A DNA stretch of 64,000 bases from Neobacillus piezotolerans (GCF_003362805.1 NZ_QNQT01000008.1:155464-219463), one strand, 5' to 3'. Numbered from the stretch's first letter, positions 17,618-26,476 are shown. Made by a program: numbers and translations. The notes: a model not told the origin generated them from the letters alone.

Positions 17618-18540
17618 GGTTTATTTCGTTTATAAAGCCAAGCGGGGAGGCCGCGGCAGGCTGGATTTTGGGGGACACTTTCGCTGTCGATATGAAAGAG
17701 GCTTCAAACGGCATTTTACCCGATTCAATGGAAGTATTTCTATTAAACGCTGAAACGAACCTTGAAAAAGCAAGGTCCCTTGAAGTTGGCGCTAAAACCA
17801 GAGGGGTTTATCCATTGGATTCGGTCCGGCTTTTGGCGCCGCTTCCACAGCCGAAAAGCTTCCGCGATTTCTATGCTTTTGAACAGCATGTGAAAACGGC
17901 GAGGATGAACAGGGGTCTCGAAATGATTCCCGAGTGGTATGAAATTCCCGTTTTTTACTTCTCAAACCATCTGGCAATCAAGGGGACCGAGGTAGAAATA
18001 ACGAGGCCCATAGAGTGCGGGAAATTGGATTATGAATTGGAAATCGCCTGTGTCATAGGGAAGCAAGGAAGCAATATTAAAGCCGGGAATGCCGAGGATT
18101 TTATTTTCGGCTACTGCATCCTTAACGACTGGAGCGCGCGCGATTTTCAGCAAAAGGAAATGAAGGTCGGCCTTGGACCTGCGAAAGGGAAGGATTTCGC
18201 AACCACAATCGGCCCGTATATCACGACCGCGGATGAACTGTCCGGGCATAAAGCGGGCAAGGGCTTTGACCTTGCCATGACCGCCAAAGTAAACGGCGAA
18301 ATTTTATCCAAAGGGAATATGAAGGATATTCATTATTCCTTCGCGGAAATGATTGAGCGTGCTTCTGCCGGCACGACCCTTTATCCCGGTGAATTGATTG
18401 GTTCAGGGACGGTAGGGACCGGCTGCATCCTTGAGCTTGGCGAGGTGGTCCATCGCTGGCTCGAGCCCGGAGATGTTGTTGAATTGGAAATAGAAAAGCT
18501 GGGACTATTACGGAATACGATTGTTGGGGAAAAGGGGTGA
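17614..18540 (+). CDS. fumarylacetoacetate hydrolase family protein (fumarylacetoacetase)
   Basis: Hydrolyses fumarylacetoacetate to fumarate and acetoacetate, the last step of the homogentisate pathway. The C-terminal FAH domain shows DYELEIACVIGKQG, FGYCILNDWSARDFQ, GPAKGKDFATTIGPYI and GTVGTGCILELG, with the metal-binding acidic residues in place. 308 aa, the short bacterial form with a small N-terminal domain. Starts by ATGA overlap with the flavin-reductase-like gene. FAH-family enzymes have varied substrates, but its position next to homogentisate dioxygenase makes the assignment strong. Confidence 0.9.
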   Translation: MRFISFIKPSGEAAAGWILGDTFAVDMKEASNGILPDSMEVFLLNAETNLEKARSLEVGAKTRGVYPLDSVRLLAPLPQPKSFRDFYAFEQHVKTARMNRGLEMIPEWYEIPVFYFSNHLAIKGTEVEITRPIECGKLDYELEIACVIGKQGSNIKAGNAEDFIFGYCILNDWSARDFQQKEMKVGLGPAKGKDFATTIGPYITTADELSGHKAGKGFDLAMTAKVNGEILSKGNMKDIHYSFAEMIERASAGTTLYPGELIGSGTVGTGCILELGEVVHRWLEPGDVVELEIEKLGLLRNTIVGEKG

Positions 18541-18544
18541 ACAC

Positions 18545-19696
18545 ATGTATTACCGGCAAATGGGGAAAATTCCCCGCAAAAGGCATACTGTTTTCAAAAA
18601 GGAAGACGGTTCATTATACAGGGAGCAGGTGATGGGGACGAAAGGGTTCTCAGGCACCCAATCCATCCTTTACCACGAACATATGCCGACGGAGGTTGTC
18701 AGGGCGGAGAAAATCATTCCCTTCCTTCCTGAATATGAAGAAGACAGCCCGCTTAGACATAGGCACTTTTATACGCCGGAAATCAGGAAATCCGGCGATG
18801 CGCTTGGCGCGCGGGAATATTTGATGGGAAACAGCGACCTGCTGATTGGAACGGCAAATGTCGATAAGCCTATGGAAAGTTATTACCGGAACGGCGATGG
18901 CGATGAAATGTTGTTCATCCACCATGGTTCAGGAAAACTGCAAACAATGTTCGGCACGCTTTCCTACCGGCGCGGCGATTATCTTGCCATCCCAATCGGG
19001 ACGATTTACCGGCTGATTCCGGAGTCGGATACTAAAATCCTGTTTATTGAATCATATTCTCAACTGACAACCCCAAGGCGTTACAGGAATGAATACGGCC
19101 AACTGCTGGAGCACAGTCCGTTCTGCGAGCGTGATTTACGGGGCCCGGAAACACTCGAAACTTATTCTGAAAAAGGCGAATTTGAAGTGATGACCAAAAC
19201 GAGGGGTTTCTTGCATCAGCATATCCTTGGCCACCATCCGTTCGATGTCGTGGGCTGGGACGGCTATTTGTACCCGTGGGCATTCAATATAGAAGATTTT
19301 GAGCCGATTACAGGCCGAATCCACCAGCCGCCTCCAGTCCATCAGACTTTTGAAGGCCATAATTTCGTTGTTTGCTCGTTTGTGCCGCGCCTTTACGATT
19401 ACCACCCAGAGGCGATTCCGGCCCCATATTTCCACAGCAACGTCAACAGCGATGAGATGCTTTATTATGTGGAAGGGAATTTCATGAGCCGGAAAGGTAT
19501 CAAGGAAGGATCGATCAGCCTGCACCCAAGCGGCATACCGCACGGGCCGCATCCCGGCAAAACGGAAGCAAGCATCGGAAAAAAAGAAACGCTCGAACTT
19601 GCGGTCATGATCGACACTTTCCGTCCGCTCCGTATTTTCAAACCTGCGGGGGAAATTGAAGACAAGGGCTATATGTATTCGTGGACAGGCGGATAA
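18545..19696 (+). CDS. hmgA: homogentisate 1,2-dioxygenase
   Basis: Ring-cleaving Fe(II) cupin enzyme converting homogentisate to maleylacetoacetate. 383 aa. N-terminal YYRQMGKIPRKRHT and the C-terminal cupin carry the iron-ligand region HSNVNSDEMLYYVEG followed by HPSGIPHGPHPG. AAGGGGTGA lies 5 bp before ATG 18545; the frame is open 24 nt further into the fumarylacetoacetase gene, which is rejected. Last gene of the operon, followed by a strong terminator. No maleylacetoacetate isomerase gene is present between it and the other pathway genes. Confidence 0.95.
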   Translation: MYYRQMGKIPRKRHTVFKKEDGSLYREQVMGTKGFSGTQSILYHEHMPTEVVRAEKIIPFLPEYEEDSPLRHRHFYTPEIRKSGDALGAREYLMGNSDLLIGTANVDKPMESYYRNGDGDEMLFIHHGSGKLQTMFGTLSYRRGDYLAIPIGTIYRLIPESDTKILFIESYSQLTTPRRYRNEYGQLLEHSPFCERDLRGPETLETYSEKGEFEVMTKTRGFLHQHILGHHPFDVVGWDGYLYPWAFNIEDFEPITGRIHQPPPVHQTFEGHNFVVCSFVPRLYDYHPEAIPAPYFHSNVNSDEMLYYVEGNFMSRKGIKEGSISLHPSGIPHGPHPGKTEASIGKKETLELAVMIDTFRPLRIFKPAGEIEDKGYMYSWTGG

Positions 19697-19719
19697 ATTC
19701 AAGGCATGTCGGTTTGGTT

Positions 19720-19765
19720 ATGCAAAAAGAAGGACGGAATACATCCGGCCTTCTTTTTGCATTAT
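19720..19765 (+). terminator. strong terminator of the aromatic operon
   Basis: A 14-bp perfect stem ATGCAAAAAGAAGG / CCTTCTTTTTGCAT (19720-19733 / 19749-19762), extended by CGGA / TCCG, then ATTATTATTTTT. It lies between the convergent homogentisate dioxygenase and degV genes. Confidence 0.9.
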
Positions 19766-20622
19766 TATTTTTGTTCATTTTGCCAGATGATTGCGACGGT
19801 TCCTTCTCCCGCATGGACGGCGATGGTTGAACTGATTTCGCCAATTGATGTCTTCAGGCCAGGGTATGCCGCGCTCAACATCGATTCCATTTCCCTGGCT
19901 TTTCCAGGTACATTTCCATGCATGATCCAGACTTCTTCAACCCTGTTTTCCCTATATGCTTCACCAAATAAATCGACCAGCCGTGCCGAAGCTTTTTTCT
20001 CGGAGCGGACCTTTTCGAATAATTCGAACTCACCACTGGAATTAATCCGAATAATCGGCTTTATTTTTAAAATACTGCCAAGCAAATACTGGGTACCGGA
20101 CATCCTGCCGCCTTTGAAAAATTGTTCCAGGTTTCCAAGAAGGATATAATTTTGTGAGTTCTCTGCCTCTTCTCTCAAGATGGAGGCGATGTCACTTGCT
20201 CCGAGGCCGTTGTCACACAGTTCGATGGCTTTTTCAATCAACGCGGTTATCGCGTAGGACATGGATTTCGAATCTACGACTTCAACAGGGAATTTGGCAA
20301 GCTTCGCCCCCGCAATACAGCTTGATAGTGTGCCGCTTAATTTTGAAGAAATATGTACGGCAATTGCTCCTTCGTACTCTTCTTTCAATTTTTCAAATAG
20401 ATTGGCGAATTTACCGGGTGATGGCTGCGATGTTTTAGGAACTGTTTTTTCCCCGTTAATGCGTTTGTATAGTTGCTCCATGCCAAGCTCGATTCCGTCC
20501 TCAAAAGCCTGGTCCCCAAAGATGATTTCAAGCGGAACGACATGGACATCGGGATTCCGTCTTAATCCTTCGGTCAAATAGGCAGTACTGTCGGTTATCC
20601 ATGCAAGTTTCTTATTCTCCAT
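19765..20622 (-). CDS. DegV family fatty-acid-binding protein
   Basis: DegV/FakB-type protein that binds a fatty acid and presents it to a fatty acid kinase. Family marks are AWITDSTAYLTEGL at the N-terminus, PKTSQPSPGKF, AVHISSKLSGTLSS, VVDSKSMSYA and the C-terminal WIMHGNVPGKA. 285 aa, usual length. AAAGGAAAT precedes the ATG on the minus strand. No kinase gene is adjacent. The function follows the family; the bound lipid is not readable. Confidence 0.92.
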   Translation of the reverse strand: MENKKLAWITDSTAYLTEGLRRNPDVHVVPLEIIFGDQAFEDGIELGMEQLYKRINGEKTVPKTSQPSPGKFANLFEKLKEEYEGAIAVHISSKLSGTLSSCIAGAKLAKFPVEVVDSKSMSYAITALIEKAIELCDNGLGASDIASILREEAENSQNYILLGNLEQFFKGGRMSGTQYLLGSILKIKPIIRINSSGEFELFEKVRSEKKASARLVDLFGEAYRENRVEEVWIMHGNVPGKAREMESMLSAAYPGLKTSIGEISSTIAVHAGEGTVAIIWQNEQK

Positions 20623-20822
20623 AATGGGATTTCCTTTACGGGTTTAGTTTCTTATCTTTCCTATCATATTACCATTCAAACGATAAATAGGTAATAATGT
20701 TATTATTCTAACAATAATGATTCAAGCAGACGCCCGTTGGCCCGGAATAATAGTGGATAATCAACTGGGAAATAGGGTATATTGATTCGGGAGTACGTTG
20801 ATTCAAAAGGAGGTTATTGGGA

Positions 20823-21218
20823 ATGCAATCGTTTGTAGTCAGTTTTCATCAGGAAGATAATGTGGACTCCATGCAAATCCAAAAGCTAAATGAAGAGGAT
20901 TATAACAAGGCGACGGAAGGGGGGACGCGCCATTTGTTCGAGCTCGATACGAACATCGGATTTTTTGTCTTTTTTGATGCCGAGGATGTTGATGGAACGG
21001 TTTCACACCTGGTACTTCAATATGAGGAAGAGAACGAGGATCCGACCGCCTGCTACTCTTTCGCAATGAAGGATTTTTATGAATTTATGGCTCTTTATCT
21101 TAACGACCTTGAATTTAACGAAGAAACGAATGAAGAAGAGGAAGAATACGGCCCTATCCACCATTTGGCCCATCTTCTTTATCATATTGTCGAGGAAGGC
21201 CAATCCCTGGATGCATAA
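20823..21218 (+). CDS. uncharacterised acidic cytosolic protein
   Basis: Not recognised. A 131-aa soluble protein, strongly acidic, with a run of seven acidic or Asn/Thr residues around ETNEEEEEYG near the C-terminus. There is no signal peptide and no membrane segment. AAAAGGAGG lies 9 bp before ATG 20823; an upstream in-frame TTG at 20817 is too close to that site. Composition and codon use match the surrounding core genes, and it stands alone between degV and a PAP2 gene. Confidence 0.75.
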   Translation: MQSFVVSFHQEDNVDSMQIQKLNEEDYNKATEGGTRHLFELDTNIGFFVFFDAEDVDGTVSHLVLQYEEENEDPTACYSFAMKDFYEFMALYLNDLEFNEETNEEEEEYGPIHHLAHLLYHIVEEGQSLDA

Positions 21219-21393
21219 AGGCTGGGAAGAGTGGTTCAAATGAACTTCTTTTTCTAAATTAGGGTAACAATTCTTTTTAAAAGTGGGAAATTACAACATT
21301 AGAGGAAAATTCATGATATACTTAAAAGGGCGTGATTCTTGTCAATAAGGGGTAAAAAAGCATAAATATCAAAGTGGGGGGCTTACCATCTTT

Positions 21394-22041
21394 ATGAATA
21401 TGTATCTCAAAAAATCTCCATATTTGTTATTTTTGCTGGTCATGCCTGTCCTGGGCATGGTTTACCAATTTTTGAATGAGAACCCGCAAAAGGCGGTCCA
21501 TATATCTACAGCGGCTGATGGCTTGATTCCATTCCTGCCTATATTCATTATTCCCTACATCCTCTGGTATGGATATGTTTTTATATACCTTGTCTATTTT
21601 TGTTTCAAGGATACCAGGGTCTACCTTAAAACACTCATTCTGATCGTAGTCGGGGAGGCCATCTGCTTCCTGATTTATTTCTTTTTCCAGACAGTCGTCC
21701 CCAGGCCGCAATTGACAGGGAACGGCATTTTGATCGATATGGTCCGTTTCATATATGCCAATGACCAGCCCTATAATTGCTTCCCGAGCATTCATGTGCT
21801 GACAACATTTGCGATCATGCTTGGTTCCCGCCACATAGGAAATAAGCATATCCTGAATACATTGTTCATTCATATAGCTGGATCACTCATCATCATTTCA
21901 ACATTGTTTGTAAAGCAGCATGTTGTGCCGGATATGATTGCTTCGATGTTCCTTGTATCTTTCCTGTATGGCATTCTATTCGAACTTTACAATATCCCAG
22001 TCACAGAAAAACAGGAGACTGTTTTTGTGAAAAATAAATAA
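21394..22041 (+). CDS. PAP2-family membrane phosphatase
   Basis: Membrane-bound lipid phosphatase or phosphotransferase, 215 aa with about five to six hydrophobic segments. The PAP2 signature is partial but readable: VVPRPQLTG, then CFPSIHVLTTFA (the PSxH motif), then LFVKQHVVPDMIAS with the conserved His and Asp. The arrangement resembles inositol-phosphorylceramide-synthase-like PAP2 proteins. GTGGGGGG lies 12 bp before the ATG, rather far. The substrate, possibly undecaprenyl or phosphatidate phosphate, is not deducible. Confidence 0.85.
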   Translation: MNMYLKKSPYLLFLLVMPVLGMVYQFLNENPQKAVHISTAADGLIPFLPIFIIPYILWYGYVFIYLVYFCFKDTRVYLKTLILIVVGEAICFLIYFFFQTVVPRPQLTGNGILIDMVRFIYANDQPYNCFPSIHVLTTFAIMLGSRHIGNKHILNTLFIHIAGSLIIISTLFVKQHVVPDMIASMFLVSFLYGILFELYNIPVTEKQETVFVKNK

Positions 22042-22044
22042 CAA

Positions 22045-22072
22045 AAAAAGGCTGCCGCCACGCAGCCTTTTT
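22045..22072 (+). terminator. rho-independent terminator
   Basis: AAAAAGGCTGC / GCAGCCTTTTT with a 6-base loop, immediately after the PAP2 stop codon. The A/T flanks make it usable from both sides. Confidence 0.92.
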
Positions 22073-22112
22073 CTGTCCCCATACGGCGCTATCACGGGCG
22101 CTCTCGCTTTTC

Positions 22113-22304
22113 CTATTGCTTTTCCCCAAGGTTGACAGCTGTTTGTGCGGCGGTGAGGTCGACTTCAAATTGGCTTGAGAGGTCTGCTGGATGACAGTAA
22201 CTCATTTCAACCATATAATCGCTTATTTCCGTATGCGTCTGAATGGCGTCTGCCAGCTGTTCTTTCAAAACCGCTGTATAAGCCACCCAATTAGGTGGAT
22301 TCAT
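22113..22304 (-). pseudogene. CotF-like spore coat protein, 3' remnant
   Basis: The last 55 or so codons match the C-terminal half of the intact CotF-like protein at 26108-26407: LKEQLADAIQTHTEISDYM against LREQLQAAIQTHENITSYM, then VDLTAAQTAVNLG against VDLTASQTATNLA. The N-terminal half is missing and the frame runs into unrelated sequence near 22290. Base composition changes to AT-rich at the same place. It is therefore read as a resident coat gene truncated by the junction of an inserted or rearranged segment, not as a functional 63-aa gene. Confidence 0.75.
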
Positions 22305-22305
22305 T

Positions 22306-22511
22306 TTCTGCTAGATGATAAAATACAAAAACATCTTAGAGAATTATCATTTGAATTGATCAACTTTCTTAATTCATCATTAGTAATATATGTTCCCGAC
22401 AATGCAGTTAAGGAATCGGATATTATAGACTTCATTTGGGACGATGAGAATAGAGATATTGAATATATACAAAAATGGCTATTAACTGAGTGTGGGTCCA
22501 CCAAAGAATAA
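22306..22511 (+). pseudogene. 3' fragment of an unidentified gene
   Basis: An open stretch with protein-like composition (LRELSFELINFLNSS, DFIWDDENRDIEYIQKW) ends at TAA 22509-22511. No start codon with a ribosome binding site lies in frame after the CotF junction at about 22290-22305; the upstream part of the frame is antisense to the CotF remnant. It looks like the tail of a gene whose front was lost at the junction. The parent family is not recognised. Confidence 0.45.
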
Positions 22512-22777
22512 AATAATGGAAGAGGTATTTATATATTATATAACTTTAATGTGAAGCTTGGAATCCAGATGTCGCGGCTGTTTAATACCTGATATTCTTC
22601 AACTTGTCATTTCCTTTAAAGCATATAGACATTCATTTCACCTGACAGACTTTATATATTTCGTAAACAATCATACCATCATCTTTTTGTATAGAAAAAC
22701 TTATTAAGAAACATGCACTCGAAAAAATAAAAATCATATATAGGTGATATCCGGTTTAAATGGTTGAGGAGGATATC

Positions 22778-23872
22778 ATGAAACCCATGCTACCTATTGA
22801 AAAATATTTCGGTAAGCTAGAACTTGTTTATACATTTTTTGGGGCAATGCCCACTGGTGTTAGTGTTTCAGAAACAGGGCGTATTTTTATTTGTTTTCCG
22901 AAATGGGGAGACGAAGTAAAATTTACTGTGGCGGAAATTGTTGATGATAAATTGCAGCCTTATCCTAATTTACAAACCAATTTGTTTAACCCCGAGAATA
23001 TCAAAATGACTTTCATCAGTGTCCAAAGTGTAGTTACTGATGGCAGGGGAACGCTTTGGGTATTAGATACAGCCGCACCCAATTTCTCTGAACCTATTAA
23101 AGGCGGAGCAAAATTAGTCGCTGTTGATTTAAAAACCAATACAATTAGAAGAGTGTATTCCTTTACAGAAGATGTTGTCCTGCCAACAACTTACCTGAAT
23201 GATGTCCGATTTGATTTTCGTGTTGGTAGAGCCGGATATGCATATATTACCGATTCCTCATCTACAGGACCAGGAGCTATTATCGTGGTTGATTTAGAAA
23301 CTGGAACAGCATTTAGACGGTTAAATGGGGCAAATCCAACTTCACCCGATCCCTTTTTTTTGCCGAAAGTAGAGGGCAAAATTTTGATGAATCGAAACAA
23401 AGATGGCTCAACCTCACCATTTAGGCTGGCGTCTGACGGAATTGCAATTTCTCCCGATGGCAAGGTATTATTTTTTTGCCCACTCACCAGTCGTCATCTG
23501 TTTTCGATTTCAACAGAAGTCCTAAGAGACCGGTCCATACTGGATGCAGATTTAATTTATCATGTGAAGTATCGGGGAGAGAAAGGTGCATCTGATGGAA
23601 TGATCACCGATGCAAAAGGAACAGTTTATGCTGGGGATTATGAAAATAACAGTATTCGAAAGATATTACCTAATGGAGCGATGGAAACCATTGCACATGA
23701 TCCAAGAATACTTTGGCCGGATACTTTTTCAATTGGCCCTGATGGATACTTATATGTCATTGTAAACCAATTACATCGGCAAGCCAGATTTCATTATGGA
23801 AGAGATTTACGAGAAAAACCCTATAGTTTACTTCGTATGAAAATCGGCGAATTACCTGCTCCGGCCTTTTAA
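22778..23872 (+). CDS. major royal jelly / yellow family beta-propeller protein
   Basis: A 364-aa predicted beta-propeller of the MRJP/yellow family, related to gluconolactonase-type propellers. Family marks are LWVLDTAAPN, AVDLKTNTIRR, TYLNDVRFDF, AYITDSSSTGPGAIIVVDL, the LASDGIAISPDGK blade repeat, SDGMITDAKGTVYAGDYENNSIR and WPDTFSIGPDGYLYV. No signal peptide is seen, so it is probably cytoplasmic. GAGGAGG lies 5 bp before ATG 22778; ATG 22760 is rejected because it lies upstream of that site. Markedly AT-rich compared with the core genes, which suggests transfer. Enzymatic role unknown. Confidence 0.85.
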   Translation: MKPMLPIEKYFGKLELVYTFFGAMPTGVSVSETGRIFICFPKWGDEVKFTVAEIVDDKLQPYPNLQTNLFNPENIKMTFISVQSVVTDGRGTLWVLDTAAPNFSEPIKGGAKLVAVDLKTNTIRRVYSFTEDVVLPTTYLNDVRFDFRVGRAGYAYITDSSSTGPGAIIVVDLETGTAFRRLNGANPTSPDPFFLPKVEGKILMNRNKDGSTSPFRLASDGIAISPDGKVLFFCPLTSRHLFSISTEVLRDRSILDADLIYHVKYRGEKGASDGMITDAKGTVYAGDYENNSIRKILPNGAMETIAHDPRILWPDTFSIGPDGYLYVIVNQLHRQARFHYGRDLREKPYSLLRMKIGELPAPAF

Positions 23873-23966
23873 TAATAATGGGCTACTTCCTTCACAGCAC
23901 ACTGCTAGCCTTTTCTTTCATAACACTCCAAAAATGAGGAGAGATCAGTACTTTTCGGTGATAAAA

Positions 23967-23995
23967 CAAAAAAACCCAGTCTTAAACTCACTGGG
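23967..23995 (-). terminator. terminator of the coat-adhB operon
   Basis: CCCAGT / ACTGGG (23975-23980 / 23990-23995) with a 9-base loop. On the minus strand it is followed by TTTTTTT, placing it 12 bp after the alcohol dehydrogenase stop codon. Confidence 0.85.
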
Positions 23996-24006
23996 CAGTC
24001 TGTTTT

Positions 24007-25143
24007 TTAAGGTTTTAATATAACTTTAATGCAATCTTCTGTTTTTGTGTCGAAAACTTCATATCCATGCTTTGCTTGATCGAGAGGGAGAACGTGTGTA
24101 ATAACATCGCTAGGATCCACTTTTCCGGAATTGAACAGGTCATATAGGAAAGGCATGTACGGAATAACGGGTGCCTGTCCCATTTTTAGATCGATATTTC
24201 TCTGGAACAAGTCTCCAAGCGGAAAAGCATTGTATCGTCCTCCATAAACGCCTGTTATTTGGATGGTACCGCCTTTTCTGACCGCCTGGCTGGCAATTAC
24301 AATCGCCCCCATCGCTCCGCCCTGAAGCTTTAATCCACTTGCAAGAAATTCCATTTCGGTCCACTTTCCATCCATACCGACAGCATCTATGACTATATCT
24401 GCTCCGCCCTTTGTAATTTCCTTTAGGTACTGACCGGTGTTTTCATGCTGTTCAAAATTCACAATCTCAACCTTGTTGTGTTTCTTGGCATGCTGCAGCC
24501 GGTAGTTAATGTAATCTACAGCAATAACCCTTTTTGCTCCTTTGTACCAGGCAAATTTTTGGGCAAGCAGTCCAACCGGGCCGCAACCAAGCACTATGAC
24601 TGTATCTCCCTCTTTGACGCCGGCATGGTCTACCGACCAGTAGGCAGTTGAAGCTGCATCCGCAAGTAAACAAAGCTTTTCATCTTCAATTTCGCAAGCC
24701 TCGGGAATTTTAAAAGGCGTAAAGTTTCCGTAAGGGACACGCATATACTCAGCTTGCCCGCCTGCATAACCGCCAGTAAGTTCAGAGTAGCCGAAGAATC
24801 CGCCCATGTCACCATGGGGGTTGGAATTATCACATTGGCTGGTTAGATCATGCTGACAATACCAGCACGTGCCGCAACTCACGTTGAAAGGGATAATGAC
24901 CCGGTCACCTTTTTTTAAATTCCTTACATCTGGCCCTACTTCCTCAACAATCCCCATCGGCTCATGCCCAATGACAAAGTCAGTAGGCATGCTGGGAATC
25001 ATACCATGAATTAAATGAAGGTCCGACCCACAAATTGCGGAACTTGTTATTTTAACTATAATATCATCGGAATTCTTAATTGTGGGATCTTTTACTTCTC
25101 TTACTTCTACATTTTTAATCCCTTGATAGGTAACAGCTTTCAT
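24007..25143 (-). CDS. zinc-dependent alcohol dehydrogenase, AdhB-like
   Basis: Medium-chain dehydrogenase, 378 aa, of the glutathione-independent formaldehyde dehydrogenase-like branch. Catalytic zinc ligands lie in ICGSDLH and GHEPMG. The structural zinc lobe is CGTCWYCQHDLTSQC and the nucleotide motif is VLGCGPVGLLAQ. Two CotF-like coat genes sit directly upstream on the same strand, an arrangement like B. subtilis adhB with its yra coat genes. The enzyme may act in the spore or mother cell, but the substrate alcohol or aldehyde is unknown. Confidence 0.9.
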   Translation of the reverse strand: MKAVTYQGIKNVEVREVKDPTIKNSDDIIVKITSSAICGSDLHLIHGMIPSMPTDFVIGHEPMGIVEEVGPDVRNLKKGDRVIIPFNVSCGTCWYCQHDLTSQCDNSNPHGDMGGFFGYSELTGGYAGGQAEYMRVPYGNFTPFKIPEACEIEDEKLCLLADAASTAYWSVDHAGVKEGDTVIVLGCGPVGLLAQKFAWYKGAKRVIAVDYINYRLQHAKKHNKVEIVNFEQHENTGQYLKEITKGGADIVIDAVGMDGKWTEMEFLASGLKLQGGAMGAIVIASQAVRKGGTIQITGVYGGRYNAFPLGDLFQRNIDLKMGQAPVIPYMPFLYDLFNSGKVDPSDVITHVLPLDQAKHGYEVFDTKTEDCIKVILKP

Positions 25144-25161
25144 CTAAGTATTTCTCTCCTT

Positions 25162-25521
25162 TTATTCATTTGGAGTAGCGAACATTCCGCCCCGGTCGGT
25201 GTCATTATGGAAGAGGGTCATTTGGCCAATTTGAACGGCTGTCTCTGCTCCTTTTAAATCAACTGGATACTGCTCCTTAAAATTATAGGGGTGAAGCCAT
25301 TTTCTCTCCATCATTAAGTCGGAAATTTCTCCGTGTAGATCAATTGCTTGCATCAATTGTTTAGTTAATACTCTTTTAAGTTCCGGATTCGCAACTTCTG
25401 CAATGGCAAATCCATAATTACGAATACCATTTTTTACAGATAGCAAGAAGTCCATTGCAAATGCAGAATCAGCCAGATTCGGCATGCCTTCCGCATTTCT
25501 CGGGTCTAGATAGTCTTTCAT
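25162..25521 (-). CDS. CotF-like spore coat protein (long type)
   Basis: A 119-aa coat-family protein. The core block runs from AMDFLLSVKNGIRNYGFAIAEVANPELK to KQLMQAIDLHGEISDLMMERKWLHPYN, a predicted two-helix bundle; only short parts are quoted here as marks. A strong AGGAGGTGG precedes the ATG on the minus strand. It lies between a short CotF-like gene upstream and adhB downstream. Expected to be made in the mother cell during sporulation. Its paralogue lies at 26108-26407 in the opposite orientation. Confidence 0.85.
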   Translation of the reverse strand: MKDYLDPRNAEGMPNLADSAFAMDFLLSVKNGIRNYGFAIAEVANPELKRVLTKQLMQAIDLHGEISDLMMERKWLHPYNFKEQYPVDLKGAETAVQIGQMTLFHNDTDRGGMFATPNE

Positions 25522-25536
25522 GATTCCACCTCCTGA

Positions 25537-25746
25537 TTAATGAAGAATTTCACTCTGTTTATAAAAAGGCAGCAGCTCATTTATCGCCTCTGTTGATTGT
25601 TGAACATCTTTCTGCATTAACTGTTTTAACTCATTATTAAAGCAAATCCCTTGCATTAATTTAGACCTCAGCAAACAAACAGTTTTCAGATTGATGATTT
25701 CATGTGTCTCCAAAGTTTCGTGTAGTGCCAACTTTTGCTGGTCCAT
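25537..25746 (-). CDS. CotF-like spore coat protein (short type)
   Basis: A 69-aa protein with the pattern ALHETLETHEIINLKTVCL and an acidic-amphipathic second helix (MQKDVQQSTEAINELL). It is like the short YraG/YraE-type coat proteins. ATG 25746 has GAGGTG about 8 bp upstream; the in-frame GTG at 25764 overlaps that site and is rejected. First gene of the minus-strand operon ending in adhB. A paralogue lies at 25902-26111. Confidence 0.82.
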   Translation of the reverse strand: MDQQKLALHETLETHEIINLKTVCLLRSKLMQGICFNNELKQLMQKDVQQSTEAINELLPFYKQSEILH

Positions 25747-25901
25747 CAACTCTTCACCTCGCACTTTTTTAATCTAAAGTATTTTCCCAATGAGGATTTC
25801 TTTTTATACTCAATCAATGGGCGATTTTATTTTTTAACATGAATATTCCATTTAAGTCATTCAAATAAATAAGAAGGTACAAAAACACAAAAGGAGTGAA
25901 T

Positions 25902-26111
25902 ATGATGGTCAAATATCTGGGATTGCATGAGACTCTTGAAGTGCACGAATTGTTAACTTTTAAAAACCTATGTTTAACCAAATCAACAACAATGGGTCCT
26001 TTGGCACAGGATGAAGAATTAAAAACAATTCTTTCAAATGATGTTTCGGCAGGACAGCAGCATATTCAGCAATTGCAGCAAATCTTAACAAATCGGGAGG
26101 CCAACCAATGA
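25902..26111 (+). CDS. CotF-like spore coat protein (short type)
   Basis: A 69-aa paralogue of the divergent short coat gene: GLHETLEVHELLTFKNLCL corresponds to ALHETLETHEIINLKTVCL, followed by an amphipathic helix with NDVSAGQQHIQQLQ. AAGGAGTGA precedes ATG 25902 (ATG 25905 also possible). The stop codon overlaps the start of the next gene by ATGA, so the two coat proteins are probably made in a fixed ratio. Confidence 0.82.
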   Translation: MMVKYLGLHETLEVHELLTFKNLCLTKSTTMGPLAQDEELKTILSNDVSAGQQHIQQLQQILTNREANQ

Positions 26112-26407
26112 ATCAATTTATCCAAAACATGGTAGGGATGGGCGGTATGACGGACCAGGTTATCGCAACTGATTTCTTAATGTCTGCTAAAGCAGGAATA
26201 AGGAATTACACAATTGCAATAACAGAAGCAGCTACCCCGGAATTAAGAACAGTATTGAGGGAACAATTACAGGCTGCTATTCAAACTCATGAAAATATAA
26301 CCAGCTATATGATGTCAAAAGGATACTATCATCCACATAATCTAAGTGAGCAGTTGCAGGTTGATTTAACTGCATCACAAACAGCAACAAACCTGGCACA
26401 GCAATAG
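26108..26407 (+). CDS. CotF-like spore coat protein (long type)
   Basis: A 99-aa coat-family protein. Marks are ATDFLMSAKAGIRNYTIAI, REQLQAAIQTHENITSYMM, GYYHPHNLSEQL and VDLTASQTATNLA. It forms a translationally coupled pair with the short gene just upstream. It is the best intact match in the window to the truncated remnant at 22113-22304. Two tandem terminators follow. Confidence 0.85.
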   Translation: MNQFIQNMVGMGGMTDQVIATDFLMSAKAGIRNYTIAITEAATPELRTVLREQLQAAIQTHENITSYMMSKGYYHPHNLSEQLQVDLTASQTATNLAQQ

Positions 26408-26476
26408 GCTTTTTGTTTATTAAGGTAATAGAAGACTTCATAGCGGACCTTAACAAAGTGAGGACTTACGAATGTG

